Source: Bursaphelenchus xylophilus (lineage: Eukaryota > Nematoda > Chromadorea > Rhabditida > Aphelenchoididae). From it: DNA of 64,000 bases. Numbering within the stretch: position 1 is the first letter of the stretch; every line of letters starts with the position of its first letter. A program made the position numbers and the translations under genes. Shown in pieces: positions 10,932-23,262 of the stretch. The notes below the pieces were generated by a model, which saw only the letters and a program-made list of their open reading frames with translations, was not told the DNA's origin and searched no databases. Location of the stretch: the NCBI GenBank assembly GCA_904066235.2, contig CAJFCV020000006.1:9982001-10046000 (forward strand). Reading direction: 5' to 3'.

Positions 10932-12175
10932 ATGGTTGCTGTTTCCGGTTGGCTCTTCGCTTTGGCGCTGGTTTCGGCCGCTGCAGCCGACGTTCCCGTC
11001 AACTCATCGAAGGCGCCCGCTCCCCAGCCATTGGATCTGAACCTGACCGTTGCCAAGAAGCCGGCCGCCGAGCCGAAAGCGCCCGCCCCCAAAGAGGCGC
11101 CCGCCCCCAAAGAGGCGGACCATCTGAAGTTGGGGCTGGCCCAGAAGACCCCGCCCCCGCCCCGCGCCGACCCTCCGCAGGAGGCCGACTCCGATCCGAT
11201 CACTGCGCACCCGAACACCACCCACAAGACCCCAAGCACCACGGCCCACGTGGTTTCGGCCGCTTTTCTGGAGGTGCCCAACCTAATGTAAGTGGAGCGA
11301 GAATGGGTTATTGTAGAGTAATTGGTGGGGAAAAGTGGTCAAAATTAGTCTTAGTGTAGTGTACAGGCATTAGTTTTTGTTTTGAAATACAGAAATCGGT
11401 CGATTTTTCAAGTCTTTGATTTTGCGAGCTGCGCCCGGGCTTTGTGTTTTTTGATTTTTTTATGAATATAAGTAAAAAAAATTGGGGAAAATTGGTCAAA
11501 AGTAGTCTCAATGTAGTCCATAGGCATTAGTTTTTGTTTTGAAACACAGAAATCGGTTGATTTTTCAGATTTTTGATTTTGCGAGCTGCGCCCGAGCTTG
11601 TGTTTTTTAGTGATATAAAGTAGGAATTATGTAGTGTGCTGGCTCAAAAAATAATTGAGAATAAGCTAGTAGCCTCGATTATTTGTTTTTGAGCCCTTAG
11701 GCTTTAAAATTGCATTTCTAAGTTTCCGACCTGCGCCCTGGACTTATTTCTTTTTGGTTTTATAACTTGAAAATTACATTTTAGGTCATTTCTAGAGTAG
11801 AAAGAGACTGATTAATTTTTACAAAGTAATTTGCGCTGAGCTAGACCACATTCCCGGATTTTTCGAAGTCCACGAGCTGCGCCCTATGTTAATTTCGAAA
11901 GACACCCCAAGCTTTTTCCAGTCTTTTTTTTTGGATAATTTATGATCCAAAGATTCTTATTCCATAAAAAATTCGCATCTTTTACGACCGAACTATTACC
12001 GCGAGCTGCGCCCTGCCTCTTAAAAATATCTTTTGTAATCGTCTGCCAAAACTTTGAGGTCCTTAAAAATATATTTTTTTGGTATTCTGATCTACTGTAC
12101 AATCTAAAATCGTTTATTTTCAGGGTCTTCTACGCTGTGGCCCTCGTGTTGGCCATGGTTCCACTGAATCTCTGA
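10932..12175 (+). CDS. Small secreted Pro/Ala/Lys-rich protein, possibly GPI-anchored
   Basis: Two exons (10932-11287 and 12124-12175) give 135 aa. The N-terminus MVAVSGWLFALALVSAAAAD is a signal peptide. The body is low-complexity Pro/Ala/Lys, with two tandem KEAPAPKEA-like units, then Thr/Ser-rich near TAHPNTTHKTPSTTAH. The second exon encodes a purely hydrophobic C-terminus (MVFYAVALVLAMVPLNL) ending at the stop, as expected for a GPI-attachment signal or tail anchor. Exon 1 is much more GC-rich than its surroundings. The ATG lies one base after an acceptor-like CTCCAG, compatible with spliced-leader addition. AATAAA lies 53 bases after the stop. The family is not recognised. The 836-bp intron carries an array of GAGCTGCGCCC motifs. 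Confidence 0.75.
11421..12015 (+). repeat. Five GCGAGCTGCGCCC motifs at ~130-157 bp spacing
   Basis: The core GCGAGCTGCGCCC (variants CGACCTGCGCCC and CACGAGCTGCGCCC) occurs at about 11424, 11581, 11727, 11872 and 12001. All copies are in one orientation inside a single intron. More copies lie at 17483, 41861, 42172 and 42304, and inverted ones at about 28360, 28495 and 29692. Confidence 0.8.
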
Positions 12176-12227
12176 AGGGTACGAAAAATCGACCGCTTTT
12201 TCGACTGGACTGATTTGAATTGCTTCG

Positions 12228-12233
12228 AATAAA
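12228..12233 (+). terminator. Polyadenylation signal AATAAA
   Basis: Canonical hexamer 53 bases downstream of the stop of the small secreted-protein gene. The convergent pseudokinase gene has its own AATAAA on the minus strand at 12351-12356, so the two transcripts end within about 120 bases of each other. Confidence 0.75.
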
Positions 12234-12350
12234 CTTCTTTGAACGTATACTTGTCATTTTTTGTTGCAAATTTTGCCTTCAAATGTTTTTTTTTCACCAA
12301 AAATTTCATGAAAAATCTCCAAAAATTTTGGAAAATTAGCAAAATTAAAA

Positions 12351-12356
12351 TTTATT
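12351..12356 (-). terminator. Polyadenylation signal of the pseudokinase gene
   Basis: AATAAA on the minus strand, 24 bases after the stop codon at 12380. Confidence 0.7.
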
Positions 12357-12379
12357 CAAAACTATCTACAGGTGTTTGG

Positions 12380-15300
12380 CTAGAGGCGGTACTCTCTGTG
12401 GGTGTTGTTGTTGCTGAAAAAGTGGCGGAGTCGTTGGCGGAGGCGGAATTTCTTCTTTTGTTCGCAGAATTTGTCGGCCTCCACTTGGCTGAGGTGGAGA
12501 TGGTCGTCGGGGGCGGTCTGGTACAGCTCCTCCTCGTCTGGTTGTTTGGTGGATGTGGAGGCTGAAAAAATAAATAAATAAACATGGATTACAGCAATTT
12601 TAGACCTATTATTTTTATAAAAATCAGTGAAAAAAGCCCAAAAATCGTCAAAAAATCGGATTTTTGCGGATTTTTAGCAAATATTCGCTCAATACCCTTA
12701 GGGAACAACTCTAAACTAGTAAAATATCGAGGCTTAGAGTCAATTATTCCACTACCAGGGTATTATACCAGATTTCTTACCTAATTTTATACGCTTTTTG
12801 CTAAAAAATAGTAAAAATCGAGGAAATTCCAACCTTTTGGCCAAAAACGGCGTAAATACCCTTAGGACTTACTCCAAACTTTCTAATAAACAATCTTCAT
12901 AGTCTATCCTCTCAATAACACTCAAAAAAAGACGGCTATTTTCCGATTACACCTAGTGTTTTCAAAATTTCCCCAAAAAAAGCTGAAAATTTCTTGTTTG
13001 TTACAGTAGTCTTTAATACACCCCTTGATTTGTTCGCCAATCCCAACTATAAACAACTACAGACTTTTCTCTATCTTTTGATCCCCAAATTTCTCCCATT
13101 CACCTTACATTTTACAATAATTTCGGCCCTTTTACCCAAAATCCCCCAAAAATTTCACTTTTTGTTACCGTAACCCTCAAAAATCATCTTCAATTTTTTT
13201 CATCGCCCACATACAACAACTACAGTCTTCCCTCTATCTTTTCAACCCAAAATTTCCCCCTTTCTCCTTACATTTTACAATATTTTCGGCCCTTTTACCC
13301 AAAATCCCCAAAAAATTTTACTTTTTGTTACCGTAACCCTCAAAAATCATCCTCAATTTTTTTCATCTCTCACATACAACAACTACACTCCTCCCTCTTC
13401 CATTTCATCCCAAATTTCCCACCCTTACCTTCTCCTTCATTCTTTTTTCTACAGTGCAAAACCCGGTCCTTGAACCGTTCGAAGAGTCCTTTGTTCTTTT
13501 TCTCCAGCTCGGACATCTGGATGAGGAATCTCTTGTCCATTTCCAGCTCTTTTCCCGGCCATTTCGAGAGACAAACCTTGTCCGAGTACTTCAAATGGGA
13601 GCTGATCATCACCATGCCCATCTCATCCAGCGTGTCAAAGTTCGGGTTGGCGGAGCTGTTGTGCAGCACGAAACACCGATAGATGAACATGTTGTTCTCT
13701 TCGTCTTCGCGGAACTTGTCGACCAAATGCACCGCGACGGCGGTTAATTTCACGTACTCGGAGATTCTGCAAAAAATTTAGGGAAAATTACAGTAATCTT
13801 AATAAAAATAATTCAATAATTAGTTCAAATAATCCTGTAACAGTGTATAAAATCAATTCGACGCAATTTTGCGCCATTCCCGGGTGATTTTGGCGACTTT
13901 CAAGTTGTCGTGGTGGGACCCAAAAAATTTCAAAAAATACACCAAAATGCCTCTAAAATACTCCAAATTACATTCTAAGTCTTTCTGCGCCGATAAAAAT
14001 CAATTTTCCTCAAATTAAACGCCATTTCCCAGCTTCTCAAGTTTTCGTGGTGGGACCCAAAAATGTTTTAAAATACACCAAAAATGCCTCGAAAATACTC
14101 CAAATAACATTCTAAGCCTTTCTGCACCCATAGAAACCCATTTTCTTCAATTAAACGCCATTTCCTAGATTCTCAAGTTTTCGTGGTGGGACCCAAAAAT
14201 TTCTTAAAAAGCACCAAAAAAAGCCTCTAAAATGCTCCAAAATAAATTCTACGTCATTATGCACCCATCAAAATCCATTTCCTTCAAATTAAACGCATTT
14301 CCCAGCTTCTGAAGTTTTCGTGGTGGGACCCAAAAAACCTTTTCCTTACCTCAACAAATTGCTCTCAGCAAATGGCAGCAGCTTCGTGCGCACAATCTGC
14401 TCCAATTTCCTCTTCGGGGACTTGACCCACTGTGTGCTGACCACAAATCTCACCATATATCTCTAAAAATTTATATTACACTAGGCCAAACCCCTTACTT
14501 CCTTCTTCACAATCGTCATGACGGTTATCAAACACTCATGCGGACCGATCTTGACTTGATCCGGGGTTTTAATCACCGATTCGGACATTCCCGCAACAAT
14601 TTCATCCATTTTTCCGAGGTATTCTGAAATTTTTGCCTAGTGTAATATAAAAATTTTTGAAAATCGATCAAAAATCCGCTTTTACCTTCTCCAAGGAACT
14701 TCTGTTTGATCAATCGACGGTCTTCCGGACACATGCGTTCCTTTTCCATCTCGAAACCATCGAATTTCTCCAATTTCATCCAAGGATGCTTCAATAATTG
14801 CTCGCAAGTCCAACGTTTCAGCTTGTTGATCCGCATGGCATCCTTAATAAACCGTTTGAACTCCGGACTGACCATCTTTTGAAGTTTTGGACCTCTTTTC
14901 CCGAACACATCACTCCAGCAAGCCCATTCCGACTCCTAAAGTAATATAAAAATTTTCAAAGAAAAGCCGAAAATAGCTGCCAAACGATCAAACAGGATGT
15001 TTACTGAATAATAAAAACAATTTACCTTATCGCAGTAGCGCGTAACCCAATCTCTCAGCTGAACTTCCACATTCTCGGTGTGCATCAAATCCTCGGGCGT
15101 TTTCATGTCATTGCAGCGAGTGAATGGGCGCTGACTGAACAGTAAATAGAGCAGAGTGTAGCCAAGACTCCTAAAATAAACATTTAAATCCAAAAAGATA
15201 CTATTTCTACAAGAAAATATCAATTCTATATTATCCATGACCACTCAAATGCATGTTGGAAAATTGTAAATTTTGGTTATGTAACATGGCGCAACATGTT

Positions 15301-16596
15301 AAAAAAATGTAAAAATCGCTAAAACACTCTCTGTAGCTTCTACTGAATAAACAACTTCAGCAAACTTTCCAAAATAACAATATAAATCATCGATGTTACA
15401 CTTGACAATAGATCAAAAAATTTTGATAAAAATCGAGGTTAAATCAGCGCCTCAACGCCTCAGTCAGCTCAACCACATCATATTACGTAATATAAAACTC
15501 TAAATCCCGCATTCAATCATCAAACCCCCGCTCCATGACCAATATCTTACTTTAGATATCAAGTACAACATAAAATTGACGATTTCTCCTAAAAGTCGAA
15601 CAAAAAACAAACTCAAATAACAACTCACCAAGAGTCCACTCTAATATCGTACTCGTCAGACCTATCCGCCTCGGGAAATATCTCCGGATGATTCAAAATT
15701 CCAGGGACAAACATCTCCGGGGCACTTTCAAAGTACTGCGAACAAGTCGGACGAAATGGTTTGCAACTCTTGCCCATGGGATCGACAGCCGGCTGGAATT
15801 GAAGGAGCCGCGAGAACCCGCTAATCTTCAGACATCCCTCATCACTCAGCATCAAGCAGTTCAAATTTAGAGACCTATGAATGTATCCAATCGAGTGAAG
15901 AAAACTGAGCCCTTTCAGAGCTTGATGGATAAGTTGCCGGGCCAATACCTCGTTGATCACCATCTCCGGAGAATTCTCATGTCTAAAAATAGTTAGAGCA
16001 GCTCTTCACCTACATTTTGACCTAAAAATCGAACAGAAATTCGGACGATTTACCTATATACTAACCTCATTTCCTTGGTCAAGTCCAACAACAGCTTGAG
16101 TCCCAAATAAGGCGGCATAACAAGCCCAAGAACGTCTCGACTAACCACCGCAGCACAATGAACACCAGCAATATTCTCATGATGGTGCACTTGGAGCACT
16201 TTCACTTCGTTCATCTGGAAATTCAACATTTTGGAGATCAATTTATATTACACATGAGGAGTTGGTTTAAAATCGGAAAAATCAGTGTGAAAACCACTTA
16301 CAATCTCTTCGAAATTACTGTCCGAGTCAGAAATCGAACGCAGCTTCAATGCGCAAAAGCCCAGGCTTTTCTTTCGCCGGTTCTGACAAAAAATCACATC
16401 CGCCTCTCTGCAACAATATTATTCTTGGCGAAATTGGGTCTAAAACTGAGAAAAACAGTAATAAAAAGGTGGTAACATACCTTCCGAAGTTGAAGAATCC
16501 AGAGACAGTCAGTAGGTCCAGATTTGGTTCCCATTTTTCGGGGGTTTCGGGTGTCTCAACGTCCCTGTGCATGGGTAAAGTCAATTTTCGAGGCAT
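12380..16596 (-). CDS. Protein kinase-like pseudokinase with C-terminal extension
   Basis: Ten exons: 16481-16596, 16302-16407, 16066-16214, 15629-15982, 15026-15170, 14686-14935, 14499-14623, 14350-14462, 13429-13766 and 12380-12561. All are phase-consistent and give 625 aa. The N-lobe keeps a loop-like VSGFFNFGR, the VAIK-type lysine (CALKLR, K60) and an alpha-C glutamate candidate (MNEVKVLQVHHHENI). The catalytic loop reads IHRSLNLNCLML, so the HRD aspartate and the metal-binding asparagine are gone. DFG is replaced by SGFSR. The C-lobe is recognisable (SAPEMF for APE, VDSWSLGYTLLYLL, and LLKHPWM near the end). About 260 further residues follow, ending in a charged tail. Loss of both aspartates predicts a scaffold or allosteric role. 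The HRS and SG-x-SR pattern recalls STRAD, but the extension does not; the family is left open. Confidence 0.8.
13900..14332. repeat. Tandem repeat, ~137-bp unit, 3.2 copies
   Basis: The core CAAGTTTTCGTGGTGGGACCC recurs with its TC at 13909, 14046, 14182 and 14319 (spacings 137, 136, 137). The intervening sequences are near copies of each other (ATGCCTCTAAAATACTCC, then AATTAAACGCCATTTCC). It sits in the intron between exons 8 and 9 of the pseudokinase gene and shares the core with arrays in unrelated introns. Confidence 0.88.
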
Positions 16597-16867
16597 TTCG
16601 ACGCGATTCTACGTATATTTCTTCACAAACATGTACAATGTGGCCAATGTGAACCGTTTTACATTTCGAGAAATATTTACCGAGATTCTTTGAAGAAATC
16701 CAATAAATGGACGAAATGTCACAAATTTTATTGGTTTTTTGGAAAATTCCGATTTCTCAGCGAAAAATAACAAAATCCGGGGAAAGTTGAATTTGAGATT
16801 GTAAAATACGTCACGGCTACCATTTCATCCATGAAATCCTCAGTTTTTAATACGTTATCACATATAA

Positions 16868-17461
16868 CAAGGAAAGTACTTTTATGGGGGCTCCTACTTT
16901 TTGACGGGACATATCTCAAAAAATCAGAAAAAATGTGCTGATGAAGGATATATAAATCTTAGCTGCCCATTTTAGGTTTTTAGGGGTGAAAACTCAATCG
17001 GAAGTTGACTTAAAGTCCTATATGAACCCCCTTTTCGCTTAATTTTTCACAGGTTTACAATTTTTATTTTGGCTTAAAAAGGCGTTTATTGAGTTTCTAA
17101 GACGTAATAAGACAGTCTTGGCCCAAAAATTTATTTTTCCGACCTTCAACTTCAAAAAAGGTTGATTCGGCCCAAAAGGGAAATCGAACCCGTGCGGCGT
17201 TCCCCCTCTTGATTCCCAGACTACGGCACTAACCACTCGGCCACACCGCTCTCTTCCGAAGGAAGAGACCGACTGCGCTTTTTATCGTTTCGAATGCCTG
17301 CGCCTTTTGTAGGGAAATTAGGCCACTTTTTGGGCATTTTCACCCATAAAAACCTAAAATGGGCAGCTAAGATTTATATATCCTTGATCAGCACATTTTT
17401 TCTGATTTTTTGAGGTATGTCCCGTCAAAAAGTAGGAGCCCCCATAAAAGTACTTTCCTTG
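16868..17461. mobile_element. MITE-1 copy 2 (594 bp, TAA target duplication)
   Basis: Same termini and interior as copy 1, flanked by TAA at 16865-16867 and 17462-17464. It lies between the pseudokinase and hexosaminidase genes, where it could affect the upstream region of the former. The internal site GGCTTAAAAAG corresponds to the TTAA that is occupied by a nested element in copy 4. Confidence 0.92.
17168..17253 (-). pseudogene. tRNA-like sequence inside MITE-1 copy 2
   Basis: Same box A/box B arrangement as at 618-703, with a handful of substitutions. Orientation relative to the element ends is the same in all copies. Confidence 0.6.
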
Positions 17462-17776
17462 TAAAAACATCAATTTACAATTGGCGACCTGCGCCCACAG
17501 ATTGAGAGGTTTATTGACCAAATCGAGAAAACTTACTGAGCACCCGTCTTGTTCAGGATATCACAATCACGTTGATGAATTAAAAGCCAAAGTTTTTCGA
17601 TTTTCTCGATGGATGCGCGCTTTTTTGCGACAAAATTTCCATGGTAAGATACGATCATATTCGATATGAAAAACCGACCGAGTCTGAGTTGCTACAGTCT
17701 AATAATGATCCTCCAGCACCGTATTACCTTTTTTTGTCACACAAAACAATCGAAATCAGCATAATTTTCATAATTT

Positions 17777-17782
17777 TTTATT
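17777..17782 (-). terminator. Polyadenylation signal of the hexosaminidase gene
   Basis: AATAAA on the minus strand, 59 bases beyond the stop codon at 17841. Confidence 0.6.
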
Positions 17783-17840
17783 TTCAAACACCTTTCATCG
17801 TATAAAATGGTCAAAAATGGGTAAAATGCGAGAGATTCGG

Positions 17841-20800
17841 CTAAAATGCGCAATAGTCTGGTCCATCAGTTGGAGAGGCACGATAACCCCGCCAGTTCAT
17901 TCGACAGCGAAGCCGATGAAGCCGGGGGATCGCGGGAATCGGGTCCTGGGTCTTCTCGTACGGACTCCACAGTTTTTCAGCGACTGTTGCTGCTCGGGGC
18001 CTGAAAAAAATTCTGTGGCTATTACTTTTTATGGAAGGCAGAAGGTCTGTATAGCCTTTTGAATGCCCTAGGCTTTCAATTTCATCTGTTTTTTACAGTA
18101 AATCACCTTAATTTTGATGATTTTTGACTTAAAACGCCACTAAAATTGTCACTAGACATTTCTTATGTTTCAAAGGGTACTGTAATTACTTTTTATGCTA
18201 TTTTAAATATATAGGTAAGCTTCTGAGCCTCTTATTTATCCATTCTGATTAATTTTTGACCTTGTTTTATATGTTTTTTGGCCTAAAAAGGTCATAAACC
18301 TGTTGTAAAAGAAAAATTTCACAATATATAGTACTGTAATTTCTTTCTAACAAATCTAAATTATATTCATAACATTTTAAACTTCATATCCGTTAATTAT
18401 CATCAATTTCCGGCCATGTTTTACCTTATTTTAGACACTTTTACCTCAAAAACTATTAAAAAACGTGTCTGTCTCAAATTACAGTAACCCACGGGCTTTC
18501 AAATTGCAGAACCTACCATAAATCACTCTCTAAATTGTTCTTGTCCTCATATTCTCCCCACATTGTGGCAATTCCACCCAAATTCAGCTCCTCTTTCCCC
18601 TGATAAACATAGTCTTTGGGATGACAGTGGTAGAAGTCTCCGTATTGTGGAGCAATCCCCTGTTCTCTCCAATCCGCTTTAGGCCTCATTAGGTAGTTGA
18701 TGTAGTAACAGGCCGCATTTATCGAGGGATATCCGAGTTTGGTTGTTTTAGTCATCGAATCGTAGCGATACCATGGAATTGCGATCACATTGGGGTATTT
18801 CTGGAGGTAAAATCAGCTTATTTTAGCTCTAAATTATGTTAGAATATGGTATTATGGAGTTTTATACAGTTTCCTCGATTTTCAGGTTTTCGTGGTGGGA
18901 CCCAAAAATTTGGAAAATAGCTAGTTTTGAAGGTAAAATGCAAAGATTTATTATTATTTGTGGTATGCATAACTCTGTAAGCTTATTTTCTCACTTTTCG
19001 ATCCATTTCGGAAAGATACAAGTTTTCGTGGCGGGACCCAATTTTTGGATGAAAACTAAAAATTCCGAATGTAAGATACGAAATATAAAATTCTGTGAAT
19101 TTTACATGACATCATGAACCTACTTGCAAAATTTTTATCGCGTTTCAGTGCTTCTCAGGCTTTCGTGGTAGGAAAACATTTTTGGCGGGAAATTCGAATG
19201 TTTGAATTTTAAAATACGCCGTTGAATACCATTTGCAAACTTTACCCAGAAAACTCTTTTATAGCAAATTTCAACCCTTTTCCTACAATTTTAACTCTAT
19301 TTTTCCACTTTTCAAGTTTTCGTGGTGGGACCCAAAACCTGACTGAGTGTTATACAGATTTCTAAAAAATTTGCCAACCAACCTTTTGCATATTGTAGAC
19401 AGCTTCTTCCCAGAGCAGAATAGTCCTGCTAATGTTGAGTTCGCCCGTGATTTCGGTGATAATATTGATCAAGCGTTCAATATAATACTCTTCAATCCCT
19501 CGGGTCGAGTTTAGGCCAAGGTTTTCGGCCCAATTCATGATTTTAGGGTTGTTAGTCCTGAAAAAAATTGTTTTTACGGTCAGTAAAGTGGTTTATAGAA
19601 TGAAATCGTATGAAAATTTGGACAATTTGAAAAAAAAAATTAATTTGAAAATCGTATTTTATTACTTAAAATTTTTTTCTAATTTCTTAAATTCGAAAAA
19701 TTATAAAAATCTAGGAGATCAGCTTGCGTATTTTACCCTATGCCAACATAAACTTAAAAAAAAATCAAAAAATTTCAGAATTTCGCAACCGTATTTTAGC
19801 CAAAATTTAGATGTAAAAAATAGCAAAAATGTTAAATTATGCAAATTTAGGCAGAATCAGAGATCTTTAATCGTATTTTACACCAAAAATCTTTCATTTT
19901 CATCCAAAAAATCCCAAAAAATCTCAAAATTTCAAATCCGTATTTTAGCCGAAATTTAGCGTATTTTATTAGTTAAAATTTTTTTTTCTCAATTTTAAGA
20001 AAATATTAAAATTTTGCAATGATTTTCACATGCGTATTTTACCCTATACAAACATAAACTTTAAAAAAAATCAAAATTTCAAAACCGTTTTTTAGCCAAA
20101 ATTTAGATGTTAAAAATAGGAAAAATGTTAAATTACGCAAATATAGGCAGAATCAGATATCTTTAATCGTATTTTACACCACAAATCTTTCATTTTCCCC
20201 AAAAAATCCCAAAAAACCTCAACATTTCAAATCCGTATTTTAGCCGAAATTTCAGCCAAAAAATTTTGAAATTATTTTTTCACATAATTTTAAGCTAAAT
20301 GGATGTAAAACAGTGTATTTTACCAATTTTTTACTTACCAACACTCCACATAAGCCGAAACTTCGTCTCCGCCAAGATGGATGTATTCGTCGGGGAAGAG
20401 CTGAACAACTTCGGTGAAAAATTCTTTCAGAAACTCGTAGTTCTCTTGTCGACTCGGATCAATGATGTTGGACTTGGTTGCGCCACATTCGGCGAGCAAT
20501 CCGGGCTGGCCCAGCCAGGATCCCATGTGGCCCGAAAAATTGAGATTTTTTGAGTAAAAATGTTAATTCTACTTTTTAACAAAGATAAGTCAAAATTCAA
20601 TTCAGACAATTTCAGGGAAATTTCCAAAATTTCAGACCGCGTTATGGAGAAATATCAGAGATATAAGCCTTTTTTAGGGGGAAAATCCTATTTTTTGTCT
20701 GTTTTCAAGATGAAATAGATGTTTTTCTTTGGCCAAGGGGTGCGTAACCTCACTGTGCGTATTTTACAAACTTTTCGGACAAATTCAGACCGCGGTTTTT

Positions 20801-23150
20801 AAATAATCGAGATATAAGCTTTTTCGGGGGAAAAATCCAGTTTTATTTCTTTTTTCAGGATGAAAAAAGTGGCTATCTTTGGCCAAGCGGTACGTGGCCT
20901 TTCTCTGCGTATTTTACAGGCATTTCAGAAAATTTCAGACCGCGTTATGCAGAAATAATCGAGATATAAGCTTTTTTAGGGGGAAAAATCTCATTTTTCG
21001 GCTATTTCAATAGTAAAAAAAATTTAAAAAAATTGTCTTTTGATAGTAAAATAAGCTTACTACAACTTTTTACAACAAAAAAATCTCAACTCGCGTTATG
21101 CAGAATTTTTTTCAAAAAATTTTTTTTCCAAAAAATTTCATTTTTCCCACCAAAATCGCTTCAAAAATCACCTACCTGGAGTGTCAAATTCGGGTACCAC
21201 TCGAATTCCCTTCAAATTTGCGTATTTTATCACCTTTTTGACATCACTTCTGCTATAAACCGCGTTTGGGCCAAACGCCCCCAAGGCAGAGAGATTGGCA
21301 AACTGCTCGGAGTGATATGGAAACGACTCCACGTCCACGATATGCCAGTGGAACACATTGAACTTGCTCTGAGCCATCAGGTCCTAAAATACGGATCTTT
21401 CGGCTGGAAATGGGCTTTTCGAGGGGGAAATTGGGGGAAAATAGAGGGTTTGAGGTAAAATACGGCATGCCTTAATATTTGTGTTATAGTATAGAGAACA
21501 ACAAAGAAATATAATCGTATTTTAAATCTCAATTTATAATTTTTTCAACGAAAAACTGGGAAATTTTGAAAAATTTGGAAATTTTTTGAATTTTTGGCTA
21601 AAAAAGTGTGCAAAAATGTAAATTACAGTAGGAAAAGTGTAATGAAATTACAAAAGGCTTATGGAATTTTACTTTTAAGAGCATGAAATACGAATTTGTT
21701 AAAGAAAAATACGAAAAATCATCATTTTTTGACCAAAAATGGCATAAAATAAGGAAAAAATCCCAAAAATCTATAAAAAAGTAGTTGTAAAGGTGTAAAA
21801 AGTATCCCGAATTATAAAATAAACCTCCAGCTTTTTTACTAAACTAAAATACGACTGATTTTCCAACTTTTTTGTACTTAAATCATCATTTTTTGACGAA
21901 AAACGGTATAAATAAGCAAAAATTGCCAAAAAAGCGATAAAAAAGTTATTTGAAAACACAAAAAAGTATCCTAAATTATAAAATAAACCTTCAGCTTTTT
22001 TACTACACTAAAATACGATTGTCTTTCCAACCTTTTTTTACTTAAAACATCATTTTTTCCGCAAAAATCACCAAAAATCCGAAAAAATGCTGACAATTTG
22101 TCGCAGAATCACATCAACCGGTAGAAAATGTCGGCCAGTATCCAGCATCAATCCCCGAACATTGTAGGCCGGTTCATCGATGATTTCCGCCGTTTTGAGA
22201 GTGAATTTCGGCGGCTCGGATATTGATTTAGGGGGTTGGTGGGAAATGAGTTGAGAAAAGGTCTCCAGACCACGGAGAAACCCCCAAATGGTGTTGCTTT
22301 GGAGTGTAGAGAAGGCGGAGGTGACTGTGAGGTGGTCTGAAAGGGTTTAATTTTTAAAATTTGGCTGAAATTAGAGGAAAATGGGATTTATCTTACAGCT
22401 CTCATCCTTGATTGTTTTTGGATACGAATAGCCTCCGGGACATTGAAAATCGCTCGGTTTTATCAACTTTATCTCGGTGAGTGATCCAGGAGCAGTCGAA
22501 TTTGGGAGAATCTGGGGGAAAAACCAGGAATTTTCTGAAATTTTTTTTGTTACAGTAACCCAAAATTGAAAAAAAAATATATTTTTTTTTGGAATTTTGT
22601 CGCAGTCGTAAAAATAAAAACTTACAAAAATTCTAGTTTTTGTTACAGTAACTAAAAATTGAAATCAAAATGTTTGTTACAGTAATCCAAAATTAAAAAT
22701 AAAATAAAAAAGTGTTAAAAGTTGGGAAATTTTAAATTTTTATTACAGTAACCCAAAATTGAACTCAAAATTTTATGTTACAGTAATCCAAGCAGAAATT
22801 TTTTTATTAATTTTTTGTTACAGTAATCCACAATTGAAATCCAGAATGTTTACTAGAGTAATTCGCGATTTTTTTTAAATTTCTTTTGTTACAGTAACCT
22901 AAAAATTGAAATCAAAATGTTTTGTTACAGTAACCCAAACCCAAAAAAAAGTATGAAAAATCTTACCATAGGTCTGTTTCGCCACTCTCAGAGCCTCACA
23001 TCCCTCAAAATCGTCGATATTCACGTTCAAATGCCCTTTAGTTACAGTAACCCCTGCTTCTCCGTAATAACTCTCCTTTGGTTGGGGCCAAATCAACTCG
23101 AAGCAGGTTACTATTGGCAAGATGAGTGAAAAATATGGCCAATGTTGCAT
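17841..23150 (-). CDS. hex-1: Beta-N-acetylhexosaminidase, GH20 family (HEXA/HEXB-like)
   Basis: Eight exons: 22967-23150, 22397-22534, 22095-22336, 21176-21383, 20339-20531, 19383-19557, 18517-18800 and 17841-18000. They give 527 aa, close to the family length. A signal peptide ([18 protein letters not shown]) precedes the conserved WPQP start. Family landmarks run in order: [48 protein letters not shown], the catalytic pair HLGGDEV (D313-E314), MWGEY and [11 protein letters not shown]. The enzyme removes terminal GlcNAc or GalNAc from glycans and glycolipids, in lysosomes or secreted. The match is to the HEXA/HEXB branch, of which C. elegans hex-1 is the known member; the symbol is by resemblance only. 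Oddity: exon 5 must start at 20531 to keep GHMGSW in frame, but the preceding dinucleotide is GG, not AG. Confidence 0.93.
18885..19333. repeat. 17-bp core array in hex-1 intron
   Basis: GTTTTCGTGGTGGGACCC variants have their TC at 18891, 19027, 19164 and 19321 (spacings 136, 137, 157). Unlike the pseudokinase array, the sequence between the cores here is not obviously repeated. Confidence 0.75.
22540..23060. repeat. GTTACAGTAACCCAAAATTG degenerate array
   Basis: About eight copies of TGTTACAGTAAYCC, each usually followed by AAAATTGAAAT, are packed into the first intron of the hexosaminidase gene and extend into its first exon (GTTACAGTAACC near 23041). The unit length varies from about 45 to 100 bases. 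Confidence 0.75.
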
Positions 23151-23204
23151 TACAACAAATCAAAAAAAAAGTTTTTTTTTTGAGAATCTGAAAAAAAAAC
23201 ATTT

Positions 23205-23262
23205 TTTTTGCACTGTGCAAATTGAAAAAAAAAAAATCTGGAAGTTTGCACTGTGCAATCTC
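23205..23262. repeat. TTGCACTGTGCAA palindromes upstream of hex-1
   Basis: Two TTTGCACTGTGCAA copies lie within 60 bases, just upstream of the hexosaminidase start. Further copies follow at 24849, 24985 and 25049. Confidence 0.7.

Noticed and set aside
12352..12585. Pro/Thr/Ser-rich frame (FQPPHPPNNQ...) as the last exon of the pseudokinase
   Set aside because: Phase from the preceding exon selects a different frame, ending HFFSNNNTHREYRL; the longer open frame is a shadow.
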